A DNA stretch of 64,000 nucleotides from Chloroflexota bacterium (GTDB lineage Bacteria; Chloroflexota; Anaerolineae; Aggregatilineales; J027), in the NCBI GenBank assembly GCA_013112715.1, contig JABFGB010000007.1, positions 1 to 64,000 on the forward strand, read 5' to 3'. The notes beneath the pieces are model-generated. The model made no database searches. It worked only from the letters and a program-made list of their open reading frames with translations, and was not told where the DNA came from. Below, piece by piece: positions 8,401 through 16,720 of this stretch. Numbering within the stretch: the first letter of the stretch is position 1; the number at the start of each line of letters is the position of its first letter. The position numbers were made by a program, and so were the translations under genes.

Positions 8401-10357
8401 GGTTTTATGCGCGACATGGCAGCCGAATTCGGATGTTATAGCGATCTGCGTCGGTCAGTTGTTGTTTGTCTGGACACCTGCCACCAATACCGTCGCGGAC
8501 GTACATCTGTTTAACGCCCCTATCCAAGCCGATACCGCCAAATGGTCGCCGGATGGTCGTTGGCTGGCCGCTTGGGATAGTACCACACCGGGAGCCGCTC
8601 CTAGCACAGTGATGATTTGGGATAGCCAAACAGGAGAAGTAGTCATCCAGAACAACGCCGTCCACACCAACACCATCAACGCCGCCGCATGGTCGCCGGA
8701 TAGTCAATTTTTTGTGACCGTCTCCGCCGATTTCACTGTTCAAATTTGGCAACCCAACGCCGATCCGGTAGCCTTGACAGGCCATATGGGAAATATTGTC
8801 GGAGTGCGCTTTTTGGATGATACCCGCTTCGTGACATGGGGCGAAGATGGCACAGCGTGGTTGTGGAATACATCGGGTGAGGCCCTTGCCACATTCGGCA
8901 GAGGGTCGGTTGCCATCAATGCGGTTTATCTTTCGCCAGATGGCAGTAAAATTTTACTGGCCTTGAATGATGGCACAGGCGAAATCTGGGATGTGACATC
9001 GGCGGCATTGGTGACGGCCCTACGCGATTTGTCGAGCGTGATTCAAGCAGCCGTTTGGCGCGATGAAAATATCCTTGCGACGGGCAATGCCGATTTCCAA
9101 ATCCAGATTTGGGATGTCAGCACAGGACGCCAAATCAATGCACTGCTCGGACATACGGGGCGATTGGTTGGATTACGCTGGCTAGATAGTCAGCGGTTGC
9201 AAAGCTACAGCCAAGATGGGTCGCTACGTATTTGGCAGGTGTTTGATGCTAATGATGTTCCACAGGGGCGCGGCATAGATTTGGTGCTGGCAGGTCACAC
9301 CAATCGTATTGAAAACGCGAAGTGGCTGGATGACAACACCATTATCAGCAGTGGGCGTGATGGCACAGCCCGTAAGTGGTCACTCGATACAGGCACAAGT
9401 CTAGTCTTGGAAAATGAATCTGGTAATGCACGTACCCTCGTGTGGAGTCCCGACGCCACCCGTATTTTGGCTTATGTACCGGATGGGGATGGCAGTATAT
9501 GGGATTTAGCCTCACAGACTAGCCTCTTGGATATTCCCGGCCCAATCTTTAACGCGCTTTGGCTGAATGAGGGCCTATTGATTACACGGGCCACTGGCGA
9601 AACCATCCTCATCAACCCCGACGATGGTCAGCGCATTGTGGGTTTGGAAGGTCATACCGCGCCCGTCAATGATGCCCAAGTCTATGGCACGACACTCGCC
9701 ACCGCTGGCGCAGACAGCATGATTTACCTGTGGGACTTGTCGCAGGCCAATGGGGAACTCATCGCCCCAACCCTGAGTATGTCTACCGATAACCGCCAAC
9801 CTGTGCGTTTGCAATGGAGCGTGGATGGCACACGACTACTGAGTGGCGGGTTTAATGGGGATGTGCGCCTATGGGATGCCAAAACGGGTGAGGTGCTGTT
9901 GTTCCTAACCGAAAATCAGGAATTTCCGGCTCGTAGTGTGCGCTTTAGCCCCAATGAGCAATACATCGCTGCACCTGTTGGGGAAGCGGTATTCGTTTGG
10001 AATATGGCAGGTGAACTCATCTGGCAAACCAATGCCCATAATGATTCGGTTTTGGGATTGGACTGGTACCAAAATGGCGACACACTGCGTCTACTCACAT
10101 GGGGCGCGGATGGCACAGCGCGGTTGTGGGATTTCCCATCCGGCGTGGAAGTGCTGCGTTTGACTGATACGGATGGCATCAGCGAAGCCGGATTCAACAG
10201 CACGGGTACACAAATTATGACCGCCGGACGGAGTGGCACGATATTGGTGTGGCAGGCATGGCCCAATGTGGGTGCCGCGATTACTGATGCTGAGGCATGT
10301 TGTCGCATCCGCCCATTATCGGAAGAACAAAAGGCCGCTTTCAACATCGCGGAGTAA
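5429..10357 (+). CDS. Ser/Thr protein kinase fused to STAND NTPase, membrane segment and WD40 repeats
   Basis: This 1642-residue protein joins four modules. Residues 10-270 are an intact eukaryotic-type kinase: glycine loop GAGGFGAVY, Lys41, HRDLKPAN at 133-140 and DFG at 153-155. From about 320 to 700 there is a novel-STAND-type NTPase, opening with PYKGLRAFQEADADDFFGR, a P-loop GPSGSGKSS near 365 and Walker B LLVIDQFEEVF near 452. A hydrophobic helix at about 788-808 (LLLTGASIAAVVMLVLAVFAF) likely anchors it, after a charged coiled segment. Residues 900-1610 form many WD40 repeats (WSPDGRWLAAWD, IWDVSTGRQI and similar), probably two propellers outside the membrane. Such proteins sense a signal through the propeller and pass it to the NTPase and kinase. 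The substrate is unknown. It stands alone with a small downstream gene. Confidence 0.93.
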   Translation: MEDLSGQMIKGYELHEMIGAGGFGAVYRAHQAIVDREVAIKIILPNYASQPDFIRRFESEAQLVARLEHLHIVPLYDYWRDPSGAYLIMRWLRGGSLQGHIKKFGPWPPEQAAHLLDQIAAALMVSHRHHVIHRDLKPANILLDEDGNAYLTDFGIAKDLGGDDSREDTGVIGSPAYMSPEQIRSGPITPQTDIYGLGMVMYEVLTGEQPFAGTTASDLIIKQLGHALPELRELRTDLPGDLNRVLQKATAKDPHERYLDALAFAKDFRHAIGEKSRADETGTWIDVDSGDEIFISISDATTRLQITGEMLGITIPLEISNPYKGLRAFQEADADDFFGRDILIQHLIHRLNEKHPLAHFLAVVGPSGSGKSSVVKAGVLPALRKNAIPGSRRWFVSEMTPGADPISELETALLCIAPQPPDDMAQRLRASPNGLLELLPEVLPDYPNCDFLLVIDQFEEVFTQVENEAGRSHFLESLRIATSDPNIPFRVIITLRADFYDRPLLYPEFGGLMRERTEVVLPLSAEELERAIAGPAERVGMTVEPALIAGVIADVREEPGALPLLQYTLTEVFERREGKNLTLDAYHSSGGALGALARRAEDLFVDMSEDERQVTRQLFMRLVTLGEGTEDTRRRARWAELISMSGDSQLVRRVLDNFGKFRLFTFDNDPQTREPTVEVAHEALIRQWRRLREWLDDSREDLRMQRRLTSATEEWRIQKKDPSFLASGVRLQQFEALANSGRLALTQQESEYIQSSVVERQRQIEAEKVRQERELALIKQGRDRLRLLLTGASIAAVVMLVLAVFAFNQRSVARDNEAQAKSNERRAVSESNLRATAQAETQVERDQALANESRLLSNLSLQQLAVDPVAALNLSLRALPSVGTPRPYVPQAEYALTRALQSSMERAYLQAFDGSIREVAFDEGQIAVGGSTLILVNDGLDNDLVIPLTDHTRTVQGVEWGVNHQLLSYDDQTVRVWQDGTLINTYTADQQVLCATWQPNSDVIAICVGQLLFVWTPATNTVADVHLFNAPIQADTAKWSPDGRWLAAWDSTTPGAAPSTVMIWDSQTGEVVIQNNAVHTNTINAAAWSPDSQFFVTVSADFTVQIWQPNADPVALTGHMGNIVGVRFLDDTRFVTWGEDGTAWLWNTSGEALATFGRGSVAINAVYLSPDGSKILLALNDGTGEIWDVTSAALVTALRDLSSVIQAAVWRDENILATGNADFQIQIWDVSTGRQINALLGHTGRLVGLRWLDSQRLQSYSQDGSLRIWQVFDANDVPQGRGIDLVLAGHTNRIENAKWLDDNTIISSGRDGTARKWSLDTGTSLVLENESGNARTLVWSPDATRILAYVPDGDGSIWDLASQTSLLDIPGPIFNALWLNEGLLITRATGETILINPDDGQRIVGLEGHTAPVNDAQVYGTTLATAGADSMIYLWDLSQANGELIAPTLSMSTDNRQPVRLQWSVDGTRLLSGGFNGDVRLWDAKTGEVLLFLTENQEFPARSVRFSPNEQYIAAPVGEAVFVWNMAGELIWQTNAHNDSVLGLDWYQNGDTLRLLTWGADGTARLWDFPSGVEVLRLTDTDGISEAGFNSTGTQIMTAGRSGTILVWQAWPNVGAAITDAEACCRIRPLSEEQKAAFNIAE

Positions 10358-10362
10358 TTTCA

Positions 10363-10893
10363 ATGTCGGATTTCGATCTTGCATTATTCAAAAAGCAATT
10401 AGCTGAAACCATTGAATGGTGCGTGCCTCGTTTTTCAATGGATGACCTTAAAAACTGTCTAAGGACGCCGCCCAAGCACTCAACCGAGTATATTGATCCC
10501 TACAAATATGCTGAGATTGAGCAATTCGCAAAAATCGTCTTCGAAAAACGGGCTAAAGCGTTTGTGGGCCGACCCATCGAAAACATAAATGACAGCCTTC
10601 AAGGTGGGAGATTACTGCTATTTGATATGAACATGTCCGGAAAAGAAGGCACATCATCGGTTGAATCATATGATTTTATAGACGGCTGGGATGTTCCTCC
10701 TTGGGACACATGGATATATATTGGAGTCGAAAAAGAAGAAAAAAAACGGGATTGGCCGTATCTTATCTCATGGATACCACTTGAGGCAATTCATTTAGTG
10801 AATGAGGCTATCCGCTGGAATTCAACTGAATGTATTCAATGGGTGCAAGATGTAACTTACTCATTAAGTTTCATTGACCTACTCCGTAGTTGA
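10363..10893 (+). CDS. Unknown soluble protein (176 aa)
   Basis: No family is recognised. I chose the ATG at 10363, six bases after the kinase/WD40 stop, because the frame upstream lies inside that gene. The protein is acidic and aromatic-rich (WDVPPWDTWIYIGVEKEEKKRDWPYLISWIP) with no signal peptide or membrane segment, resembling in style the small SMI1/SUKH-like or immunity-type proteins, but no motif proves this. Base composition is more AT-rich than its neighbours, with codons such as AAA, ATA and TTA, which hints at later acquisition. It is probably transcribed with the gene before it. Confidence 0.65.
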   Translation: MSDFDLALFKKQLAETIEWCVPRFSMDDLKNCLRTPPKHSTEYIDPYKYAEIEQFAKIVFEKRAKAFVGRPIENINDSLQGGRLLLFDMNMSGKEGTSSVESYDFIDGWDVPPWDTWIYIGVEKEEKKRDWPYLISWIPLEAIHLVNEAIRWNSTECIQWVQDVTYSLSFIDLLRS

Positions 10894-10917
10894 ACTGAAA
10901 GGTGTCAAACAACCAAC

Positions 10918-12102
10918 ATGCGTGAAGCTGTAATCGTTGCCGGAGCGCGGACTGCTGTCGGCAAATCACACCGGGGGGTCTCCAAAACGGCCCGCCCCGA
11001 TGACATGGCTGCTACCGTTATTGCCGATTTGCTGCGCCAGACCAACGGCAAACTTGACCCCGCCGAGGTGGATGATGTGGTGATTGGCTGTGCCTATCCC
11101 GAAAGTTCGCAGGGGTTGAATTTTGCCCGGATTATCGCACTGCGGGCAGGGTTGCCTGTGCATGTAGCCGGGCTGACCGTCAATCGGTTTTGTGCCAGCG
11201 GCCTGCAAACCATTGCCCAATCCGCCGAGCGCATTATTGCCAATGGCGCGGATGTGATTATCGCAGGCGGGGCAGAATCCATGTCCCTGATTGTACGCGG
11301 AGGCACCCGTCGTAGCCCTAATCCTTATCTGGCAGCACACGAGCCGGGGACGTATATCAATATGGGGCTGACAGCGGAAAATGTGGCGGATGAATTCAAA
11401 GTCAGCCGCGAGGATATGGATGAATTCGCCGTGCAGAGCCATCAAAAAGCCGCCCATGCGCTCGACGCCGGATATTTTGCCGAGGAAATTGTGCCATTTG
11501 AATTTGAGGAGACTGTTATCGGCAAGGATAGTCGTCCGCAGATCATCACCAAAGTGCTAAAAGACGATGAACACCTGCGCCGCGATACGACCCTACAGGG
11601 GTTGGCAAAACTACCTCCCGCATTTAAAGAAGGCGGGCGAGTGACGGCAGGCAACTCCAGCCCTCTCAGTGACGGTGCAGCGGCGGTCATCATCATGGAA
11701 GCCAACAAAGCCGCCCAATTGGGATTAACCCCGCTGGCTCGTTTTGTCGGATTCAGCGTGGCAGGGGTGCGGCCAGAAGTGATGGGGATTGGGCCGATTG
11801 AGGCAATTCCCAAAGTTCTCAAACGCACAGGTATTCATCAGGACGACCTTGACCTGATTGAACTGAATGAAGCCTTTGCCGCCCAATCGCTGGCGATCAT
11901 CCGCCATCTGGAACTCGACCCGACCAAAATTAATGTCAACGGTGGGGCGATTGCGTTGGGGCATCCGCTCGGCTGTACCGGGGCGAAACTGACGGTGCAG
12001 CTTATGAATGAGATGAAACGGCGCGATTCCAAATATGGCATGGTGACGATGTGCATCGGCGGGGGTCAAGGCGCGGCGGGAATTTTTGAGAATTTGAATT
12101 AA
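10918..12102 (+). CDS. paaJ: Acyl-CoA thiolase, probable 3-oxoadipyl-CoA/3-oxo-dehydrosuberyl-CoA thiolase
   Basis: This cleaves 3-oxoacyl-CoA with CoA to release acetyl-CoA. The 394-residue sequence has the full thiolase set: the nucleophilic Cys in NRFCASGLQTI, NEAFAAQ, GGAIALGHPLGCTGAK and the second catalytic Cys in MCIGGGQGAAG. Several thiolase subtypes share these motifs. I suggest PaaJ because the gene stands at the head of the phenylacetate cluster in the same direction, where two thiolytic steps are needed. A 157-base gap separates it from the next gene, so it may be its own unit. A general acetyl-CoA acetyltransferase remains possible. Confidence 0.88.
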   Translation: MREAVIVAGARTAVGKSHRGVSKTARPDDMAATVIADLLRQTNGKLDPAEVDDVVIGCAYPESSQGLNFARIIALRAGLPVHVAGLTVNRFCASGLQTIAQSAERIIANGADVIIAGGAESMSLIVRGGTRRSPNPYLAAHEPGTYINMGLTAENVADEFKVSREDMDEFAVQSHQKAAHALDAGYFAEEIVPFEFEETVIGKDSRPQIITKVLKDDEHLRRDTTLQGLAKLPPAFKEGGRVTAGNSSPLSDGAAAVIIMEANKAAQLGLTPLARFVGFSVAGVRPEVMGIGPIEAIPKVLKRTGIHQDDLDLIELNEAFAAQSLAIIRHLELDPTKINVNGGAIALGHPLGCTGAKLTVQLMNEMKRRDSKYGMVTMCIGGGQGAAGIFENLN

Positions 12103-12259
12103 CCATAACTGGGCACATTCAGAAGTGGGTCATTTTTAAATGTTCCACTTTTTTGATTTTTAAGGAAATTTGACCAAACACGCTATACTATATTTGAATA
12201 GTGGGTAGTGTATTTAATTTTTAGCAACCCAAGCGCTAGAGGGGATTATAGTTTCGCAA

Positions 12260-13159
12260 ATGGCTGACCGTACCTTTGTCGGCAAATCTGCCGAGTCCTT
12301 TCAGTTTGAAAATATCCTTTATGAAAAACGTGACCACCGCGCCACCATCACCTTTAACCGTCCCAAAGTCCTCAACGCCGTCAATTATGGTGTCCTCAGT
12401 GAACTCAATATCGCACTCAAGGATGCCGCGTGGGATGATGAAATTGGCGTCTTGGTGCTGACTGGTGCTGGCGAACGCGCTTTTTGCACCGGGGCCGATC
12501 TCAACGAACAAAAACAATTTATCCAGCGCCCCCGCGATTATTACAAATGGATGGGTGAATTTATCGAGGTGCATGAACGTCTGCGTAATCTCGGCAAGCC
12601 CACCCTCGCCCGCCTGAACGGGATTGTCGTGGGAGGGGGTAATGAATTTAATCTCAGTTGCGATTTAGCCGTCGCCGCCGATGACATCTACATCCGGCAT
12701 GTGGGCACGAGTCATGGAAGTGTGCCATTAGCCGGGGCGACCCAATTTTTGCCGCTGGTGGTAGGTGAACGCCGTGCCCGTGAAATCTTGCTGCTGAACG
12801 AAGAAATCCCCGCCCCCAAAGCCTATGAATGGGGTTTGGTCAATTGGGTCGTGCCGCGTGCCGAACTTGATGCCAAAGTGGATGAAATTGTGAATAAGCT
12901 GCTGGCTAAATTCCCCGAAAAAACGCGCTATACCAAACAGCAGTTGAATTTCTGGCGTGATCTCAGTTGGCATTTGACCATCGGTCATGGACGCGATTGG
13001 CTGGCGATTCACAATACTAGCCCCGAAACATGGGAAGGTGTACAAGCCTTTGCCGAAAAACGTCAACCTGATTATGATGAAATCCGTCGCCGTTGGGCCG
13101 AAGATGACGCACCGGAGTGGTTAGGCGGTGATATTCCCGATGCAACCGATAGGTCATAG
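12260..13159 (+). CDS. Crotonase-family enzyme resembling ring-cleaving 6-oxocyclohexenecarbonyl-CoA hydrolase
   Basis: The 299-residue protein is a member of the enoyl-CoA hydratase/isomerase superfamily. The oxyanion-hole segments are GERAFCTGADL and GIVVGGGNEF. It differs from the two plain hydratases further down by a segment HVGTSHGSVPLAGATQFLPLVVG and a long C-terminus (about 280-299, DDAPEWLGGDIPD). That segment resembles the HGS..GGATDFLP stretch of 6-oxocyclohex-1-ene-1-carbonyl-CoA hydrolases, which open a ring by adding water. It lies 9 bases before paaA, so ring opening of oxepin-CoA, normally done by PaaZ, is an attractive but unproven role. A general enoyl-CoA hydratase is the fallback. 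Confidence 0.8.
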   Translation: MADRTFVGKSAESFQFENILYEKRDHRATITFNRPKVLNAVNYGVLSELNIALKDAAWDDEIGVLVLTGAGERAFCTGADLNEQKQFIQRPRDYYKWMGEFIEVHERLRNLGKPTLARLNGIVVGGGNEFNLSCDLAVAADDIYIRHVGTSHGSVPLAGATQFLPLVVGERRAREILLLNEEIPAPKAYEWGLVNWVVPRAELDAKVDEIVNKLLAKFPEKTRYTKQQLNFWRDLSWHLTIGHGRDWLAIHNTSPETWEGVQAFAEKRQPDYDEIRRRWAEDDAPEWLGGDIPDATDRS

Positions 13160-13168
13160 AAGAATTGG

Positions 13169-14140
13169 ATGGAAGCCATGTACGGCGCAACAGTAGACCC
13201 AATCGAGGATATTCGTACCGACGAAGAAAAATTAGCCGAGTTTGAAGCCAGAATCGCACGCGGAGAAAAGATCGAGCCGGGGGATTGGATGCCGGATGAA
13301 TATCGCCGCCAGTTGATTCGTATGATTTCCCAACATGCCCACAGTGAAGTGGTCGGGATGCTGCCAGAAGGTGCGTTTATCACCCGCGCTCCCAATCTGC
13401 GCCGCAAGCTAATTTTGCTGGCGAAGGTGCAAGATGAAGCGGGGCATGGGCAATATCTCTATCATGCCGCCGAAACATTGGGGGCGACCCGTGAAGAAAT
13501 GTTGGAGGCACTGCTTTCTGGCAAGGCGAAATATTCCAGCATTTTTAATTACCCCACCCTGTCATGGGCCGATATGGGCGCGATTGGCTGGCTGGTAGAC
13601 GGGGCAGCAATTCTCAATCAGACCATGCTGGCAAAATGCTCGTATGGCCCCTATGCACGGGCGATGGTGCGGATTTGTGCCGAGGAAAATTTCCACCGCC
13701 GACAGGGACAGGATATTGTGATTACTCTTGCACTGGGCACACCTGAACAAAAAGGCATGATGCAGGATTCGATTAATCGCTGGTGGTGGCCGACGCTCAT
13801 GATGTTTGGCCCACATGATACCGACTCGCCCAACAGTGCCGTACTGATTCGATGGGGTATCAAAACCAAGACCAACGACGAACTGCGTCAAACCTTTGTT
13901 GACCAGACCGTCCCTGAGCTCTTGGCGCTTGGCTTGACCATCCCCGACCCTGAATTGCGTTATGACGAAGCCAGCGGACATTGGCATTTTGGCGAAATCA
14001 ATTGGGACGAGTTTTGGAATGTGGTCAAAGGCAATGGCCCATGTAACGCCGAACGCATGGCAGCCCGTCGCCAAGCCCATGAGGACGGTTTGTGGGTACG
14101 TGAGGCAATGGCAGCTTATGCGGAGAAACACCAATCATGA
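13169..14140 (+). CDS. paaA: Phenylacetyl-CoA epoxidase subunit A (catalytic di-iron subunit)
   Basis: PaaA is the catalytic subunit of the oxygenase that turns phenylacetyl-CoA into its ring-1,2-epoxide. The 323-residue ferritin-like protein shows the iron-ligand helices with [15 protein letters not shown] and [11 protein letters not shown], and the conserved [24 protein letters not shown] near the start. The typical C-terminal region [19 protein letters not shown] binds CoA substrate and subunits. Length matches the family. It overlaps paaB by four bases (ATGA). Met4 is an alternative start. Confidence 0.97.
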   Translation: MEAMYGATVDPIEDIRTDEEKLAEFEARIARGEKIEPGDWMPDEYRRQLIRMISQHAHSEVVGMLPEGAFITRAPNLRRKLILLAKVQDEAGHGQYLYHAAETLGATREEMLEALLSGKAKYSSIFNYPTLSWADMGAIGWLVDGAAILNQTMLAKCSYGPYARAMVRICAEENFHRRQGQDIVITLALGTPEQKGMMQDSINRWWWPTLMMFGPHDTDSPNSAVLIRWGIKTKTNDELRQTFVDQTVPELLALGLTIPDPELRYDEASGHWHFGEINWDEFWNVVKGNGPCNAERMAARRQAHEDGLWVREAMAAYAEKHQS

Positions 14141-14679
14141 CCGATACCCAGTGGCCCCGTTACATGGTGCTGCATCAGGAACGTGACGATAGACCCCACC
14201 CGCACGCCGGAACGGTTCATGCCCCCGATGCGGAGATGGCCCTGCTGAATGCACGCGATGTATTTGTGCGCCGTCCCGATTGTGTGAGTTTATGGGTGGT
14301 GCGGGCCGATCTCATTTTTACGCGCACCCAAGAGGAATTGACCCTACATCCCGATTGGCTGGAAAGCATCCAGCCGAGGGGCGACACCGCCGAAACCTAT
14401 TATGTGTTTGCCAAGCTGACACAAAAAGGTCAGTTTTCGCATGTCGGTGAAGTCGAGGCAGAAAACCTGCCCCACGCGCTGAAAGTGGCCCTGCAAAAGT
14501 ATCCCGATACACGTGGTCTGGCGTGGTGGGTGTTTCCAGTGAAGACCGTTTTGAAATCCACCCCCGATGACATCACCGCGATGTTTGCCCCCGCAGCGGT
14601 CAAGGATTTCCGTGATCAAGCCAACTTCCATGCCCTCTCGGTACTGCGAAAATTGATGCGGAAGCAGGAAGCCGAATGA
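14137..14679 (+). CDS. paaB: Phenylacetyl-CoA epoxidase subunit B, double-domain form
   Basis: PaaB is a small structural subunit that bridges the PaaA/PaaC core of the epoxidase. The usual protein has about 95 residues, but this one has 180 and consists of two related halves. Residues 8-65 ([20 protein letters not shown], then [10 protein letters not shown]) and 85-150 ([20 protein letters not shown], then [10 protein letters not shown]) align by pattern: aromatic start, a His/Gly turn, an Ala-rich helix and a final hydrophobic strand. The C-terminal stretch [14 protein letters not shown] continues the second unit. It overlaps paaA and paaC by four bases each. The duplication may replace a two-copy arrangement of PaaB in the complex. 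Confidence 0.92.
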   Translation: MTDTQWPRYMVLHQERDDRPHPHAGTVHAPDAEMALLNARDVFVRRPDCVSLWVVRADLIFTRTQEELTLHPDWLESIQPRGDTAETYYVFAKLTQKGQFSHVGEVEAENLPHALKVALQKYPDTRGLAWWVFPVKTVLKSTPDDITAMFAPAAVKDFRDQANFHALSVLRKLMRKQEAE

Positions 14680-15443
14680 ACGCAAATTTGAAACAGGCAC
14701 TCACAGATTATCTGGTTGCGATGGCCGATGATGAGTTAATTTTGGGGCATCGCAATTCGGAATGGTGTGGGCACGCCCCCATTTTGGAGGAAGATATTGC
14801 CTTCGCCAACATCGCGCTTGATGAAATCGGGCACGCGATTGTGTGGTATGAATTGGCGGCGGATTTATCGGGTGAAGACCGCGACACTTATGCCAATCGT
14901 GTGGTCTATTTTCGAGACGCCCCTGATTACCGAAACACTCAAATGGTCGAACTCCCCAAAGGCGATTGGGCCTTTACCATGCTGCGCCAGTATCTATTTG
15001 ACCAATTTGAAATGGTACGACTCGAAAAATTAACCCAAAGCAGTTATGCCTCCCTTGCCGAAGCCGCCGCCAAAATCCGTACCGAAGAAATCTACCATCT
15101 GCGCCACACGCGAGCATGGGTGCGTCGTTTGGGGTTGGGGACGGATGAAAGCCACCGCCGGATGCAAGCCGCCCTCAATGATTTGTGGCCTTATGCACTT
15201 GCTCTGTTTGAGGCATCCACAAGGGAAACATTATTGATACAGGCGAGCTATATTCCCGACATATCAATCCTAAAAACAGCATGGCAGGTACAAGTGACGA
15301 CTTATTTACAGGAAGCGGCATTGACCATGCCTACAAATTCAAGTCACGCAATTCCACCGCGCACTCATCATACTGAACATTTGGGGGGGCTATTGAGTGA
15401 TTTACAACAGGTAGCGCGTCTTGACCCAATGGCGAAATGGTAG
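14676..15443 (+). CDS. paaC: Phenylacetyl-CoA epoxidase subunit C (structural ferritin-like subunit)
   Basis: PaaC is the non-catalytic partner that pairs with PaaA to form the epoxidase core. The 255-residue protein has the family pattern DDELILGHRNSEWCGHAPILEEDIAFANIALDEIGHA at 17-52 and the later EEIYHLRHTRAWVRRLG helix. The C-terminal third (from about 180) departs more from the consensus and is rich in short polar residues. The start overlaps paaB and the stop overlaps the start proposed for paaD, so all subunits are made in one transcript. Confidence 0.95.
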   Translation: MNANLKQALTDYLVAMADDELILGHRNSEWCGHAPILEEDIAFANIALDEIGHAIVWYELAADLSGEDRDTYANRVVYFRDAPDYRNTQMVELPKGDWAFTMLRQYLFDQFEMVRLEKLTQSSYASLAEAAAKIRTEEIYHLRHTRAWVRRLGLGTDESHRRMQAALNDLWPYALALFEASTRETLLIQASYIPDISILKTAWQVQVTTYLQEAALTMPTNSSHAIPPRTHHTEHLGGLLSDLQQVARLDPMAKW

Positions 15444-15943
15444 ATGGAATAATCGTAATGACAAGCGAGGCAGTTCGACAAATCTGGCAGGCACTCGATG
15501 AGGTGAAAGACCCTGAAATCCCGGTGGTGTCGCTGGTGGAAATGGGCATTGTGCGGGATGTGACCATCAATGATGCTTGTGTAGCCGTCACCATCACCCC
15601 GACCTTTTCTGGTTGCCCCGCCCTCCATGCCATGAAAGTGGATATTGTGGAACACCTGCATACACTCGGCTATGCGAACGTAGAGATCAAAACAACCTTT
15701 ATGCCAGCGTGGTCAACCGATTGGATTACCGAATCGGCCCGTGTCAAATTACGAGATTTTGGGCTTGCCCCGCCACCCATTCATCGCGGTGATGTAAATG
15801 TGATGTTGTTGGAGGTAGCGACTTGTCCATATTGTGGCTCAACCAATACCTCACTTCGCAATAGTTTTGGACCTACCGCCTGCCGCATGATTTATTATTG
15901 TAATGCTTGTAACCAACCCTTTGAGCAATTTAAACCCCTATGA
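15437..15943 (+). CDS. paaD: PaaD-type iron-sulfur/metal assembly protein for the epoxidase
   Basis: PaaD belongs to the MIP18/DUF59 family and is thought to help mature the metal centres of the PaaABCE oxygenase. Residues 12-95 form the DUF59 domain (WQALDEVKDPEIPVVSLVEMGIV, then TFSGCPALHAMKVDI with the conserved Cys). The C-terminus is a zinc ribbon, CPYCGSTNTS with a later CNAC, as in other PaaD proteins. An internal ATG at 15458 is also possible as start. The stop overlaps the next gene by four bases. No paaE reductase gene follows, where many clusters have one. Confidence 0.93.
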   Translation: MVDGIIVMTSEAVRQIWQALDEVKDPEIPVVSLVEMGIVRDVTINDACVAVTITPTFSGCPALHAMKVDIVEHLHTLGYANVEIKTTFMPAWSTDWITESARVKLRDFGLAPPPIHRGDVNVMLLEVATCPYCGSTNTSLRNSFGPTACRMIYYCNACNQPFEQFKPL

Positions 15944-16719
15944 CCGAAAACATTCTCATCGAACGTCCTGCCGACTATGTGGGCCTCATCCGCCTGAACC
16001 GACCCAAACAACTGAACGCCCTCAATCAAGCTACTTTTGATGAACTGCACGCCACCCTAATCAAATTTGCCGCTGATGAAACTATACGGGTGGTTATCCT
16101 CACAGGCAACGAAAAAGCGTTTGCGGGGGGGTCGGACATCACCGAAATGCAGGATAAGTCGGCGGTGGAGATGCTGGATTATGGGGAACACCGGATGCAG
16201 CAGTGGGATTATCTCCGCACCTATCCAAAACCCTTAATCGCCGCCGTCAGTGGGTGGTGTCTAGGTGGCGGCAATGAATTGGCAATGGCCTGCGATATGA
16301 TTGTCGCCAGCGAAACCGCCAAGTTTGGGCAGCCCGAAATTTCATTAGCAATCATGCCGGGGGCGGGTGGTACACAGCGATTGGCCCATGCCGTTGGCAA
16401 AATGCTGGCGATGGAAATGGTGCTGGCAGGGCGGGTGCTATCGGCCTACGAAGCCGAGGCGTATGGCCTCGTCAATAAGGTCGTCCCGTTGGAACTCTAT
16501 TTTGAAAAAGCGATTGAACTGGCCCAAAAAGTCGCCGCCCAAGCCCCTGTCGCCACCCGCCTTGCCAAAGAAGCGATTTTGAAGGCGTTTGAATTGGCAC
16601 TGGATGACGGGCTGGTTTTTGAACGACGCAGTTTCTACACCCTGTTTAGCACCGAGGACAAACAAGAGGGCTTCTCGGCCTATCTTGCCAAACGCCCCCC
16701 AATGTGGAAAGGGCAATAG
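15940..16719 (+). CDS. paaF: Enoyl-CoA hydratase of phenylacetate degradation
   Basis: This 259-residue crotonase hydrates the 2,3-dehydroadipyl-CoA formed in the lower phenylacetate pathway. The oxyanion-hole segments are EKAFAGGSDITEM and GWCLGGGNELAMACD. The two catalytic Glu positions are present in the GNELA and GQPEISLAIMPGAGGTQRL contexts, as expected for an active hydratase. The C-terminus ends in EGFSAYLAKRPPMWKGQ, common for the family. Assignment as PaaF and not another enoyl-CoA hydratase rests on the position between paaD and paaG. Confidence 0.9.
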   Translation: MTENILIERPADYVGLIRLNRPKQLNALNQATFDELHATLIKFAADETIRVVILTGNEKAFAGGSDITEMQDKSAVEMLDYGEHRMQQWDYLRTYPKPLIAAVSGWCLGGGNELAMACDMIVASETAKFGQPEISLAIMPGAGGTQRLAHAVGKMLAMEMVLAGRVLSAYEAEAYGLVNKVVPLELYFEKAIELAQKVAAQAPVATRLAKEAILKAFELALDDGLVFERRSFYTLFSTEDKQEGFSAYLAKRPPMWKGQ

Positions 16720-16720
16720 C

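Noticed and set aside
10297..10362. Earlier start for the 176-residue gene at 10363
   Set aside because: It would overlap the end of the WD40 protein by 60 bases without a ribosome site; the ATG at 10363 is natural.
12103..12259. Promoter before the ring-hydrolase-like gene
   Set aside because: TTGACC and TATACT occur, but only 8 bases apart, and the next -10-like box is at 13 bases. Spacing does not fit sigma-70, so no site is called.
16589..16720. Longer N-terminus for paaG
   Set aside because: The added residues lie in paaF and have no crotonase similarity; GTG at 16721 gives the normal length.
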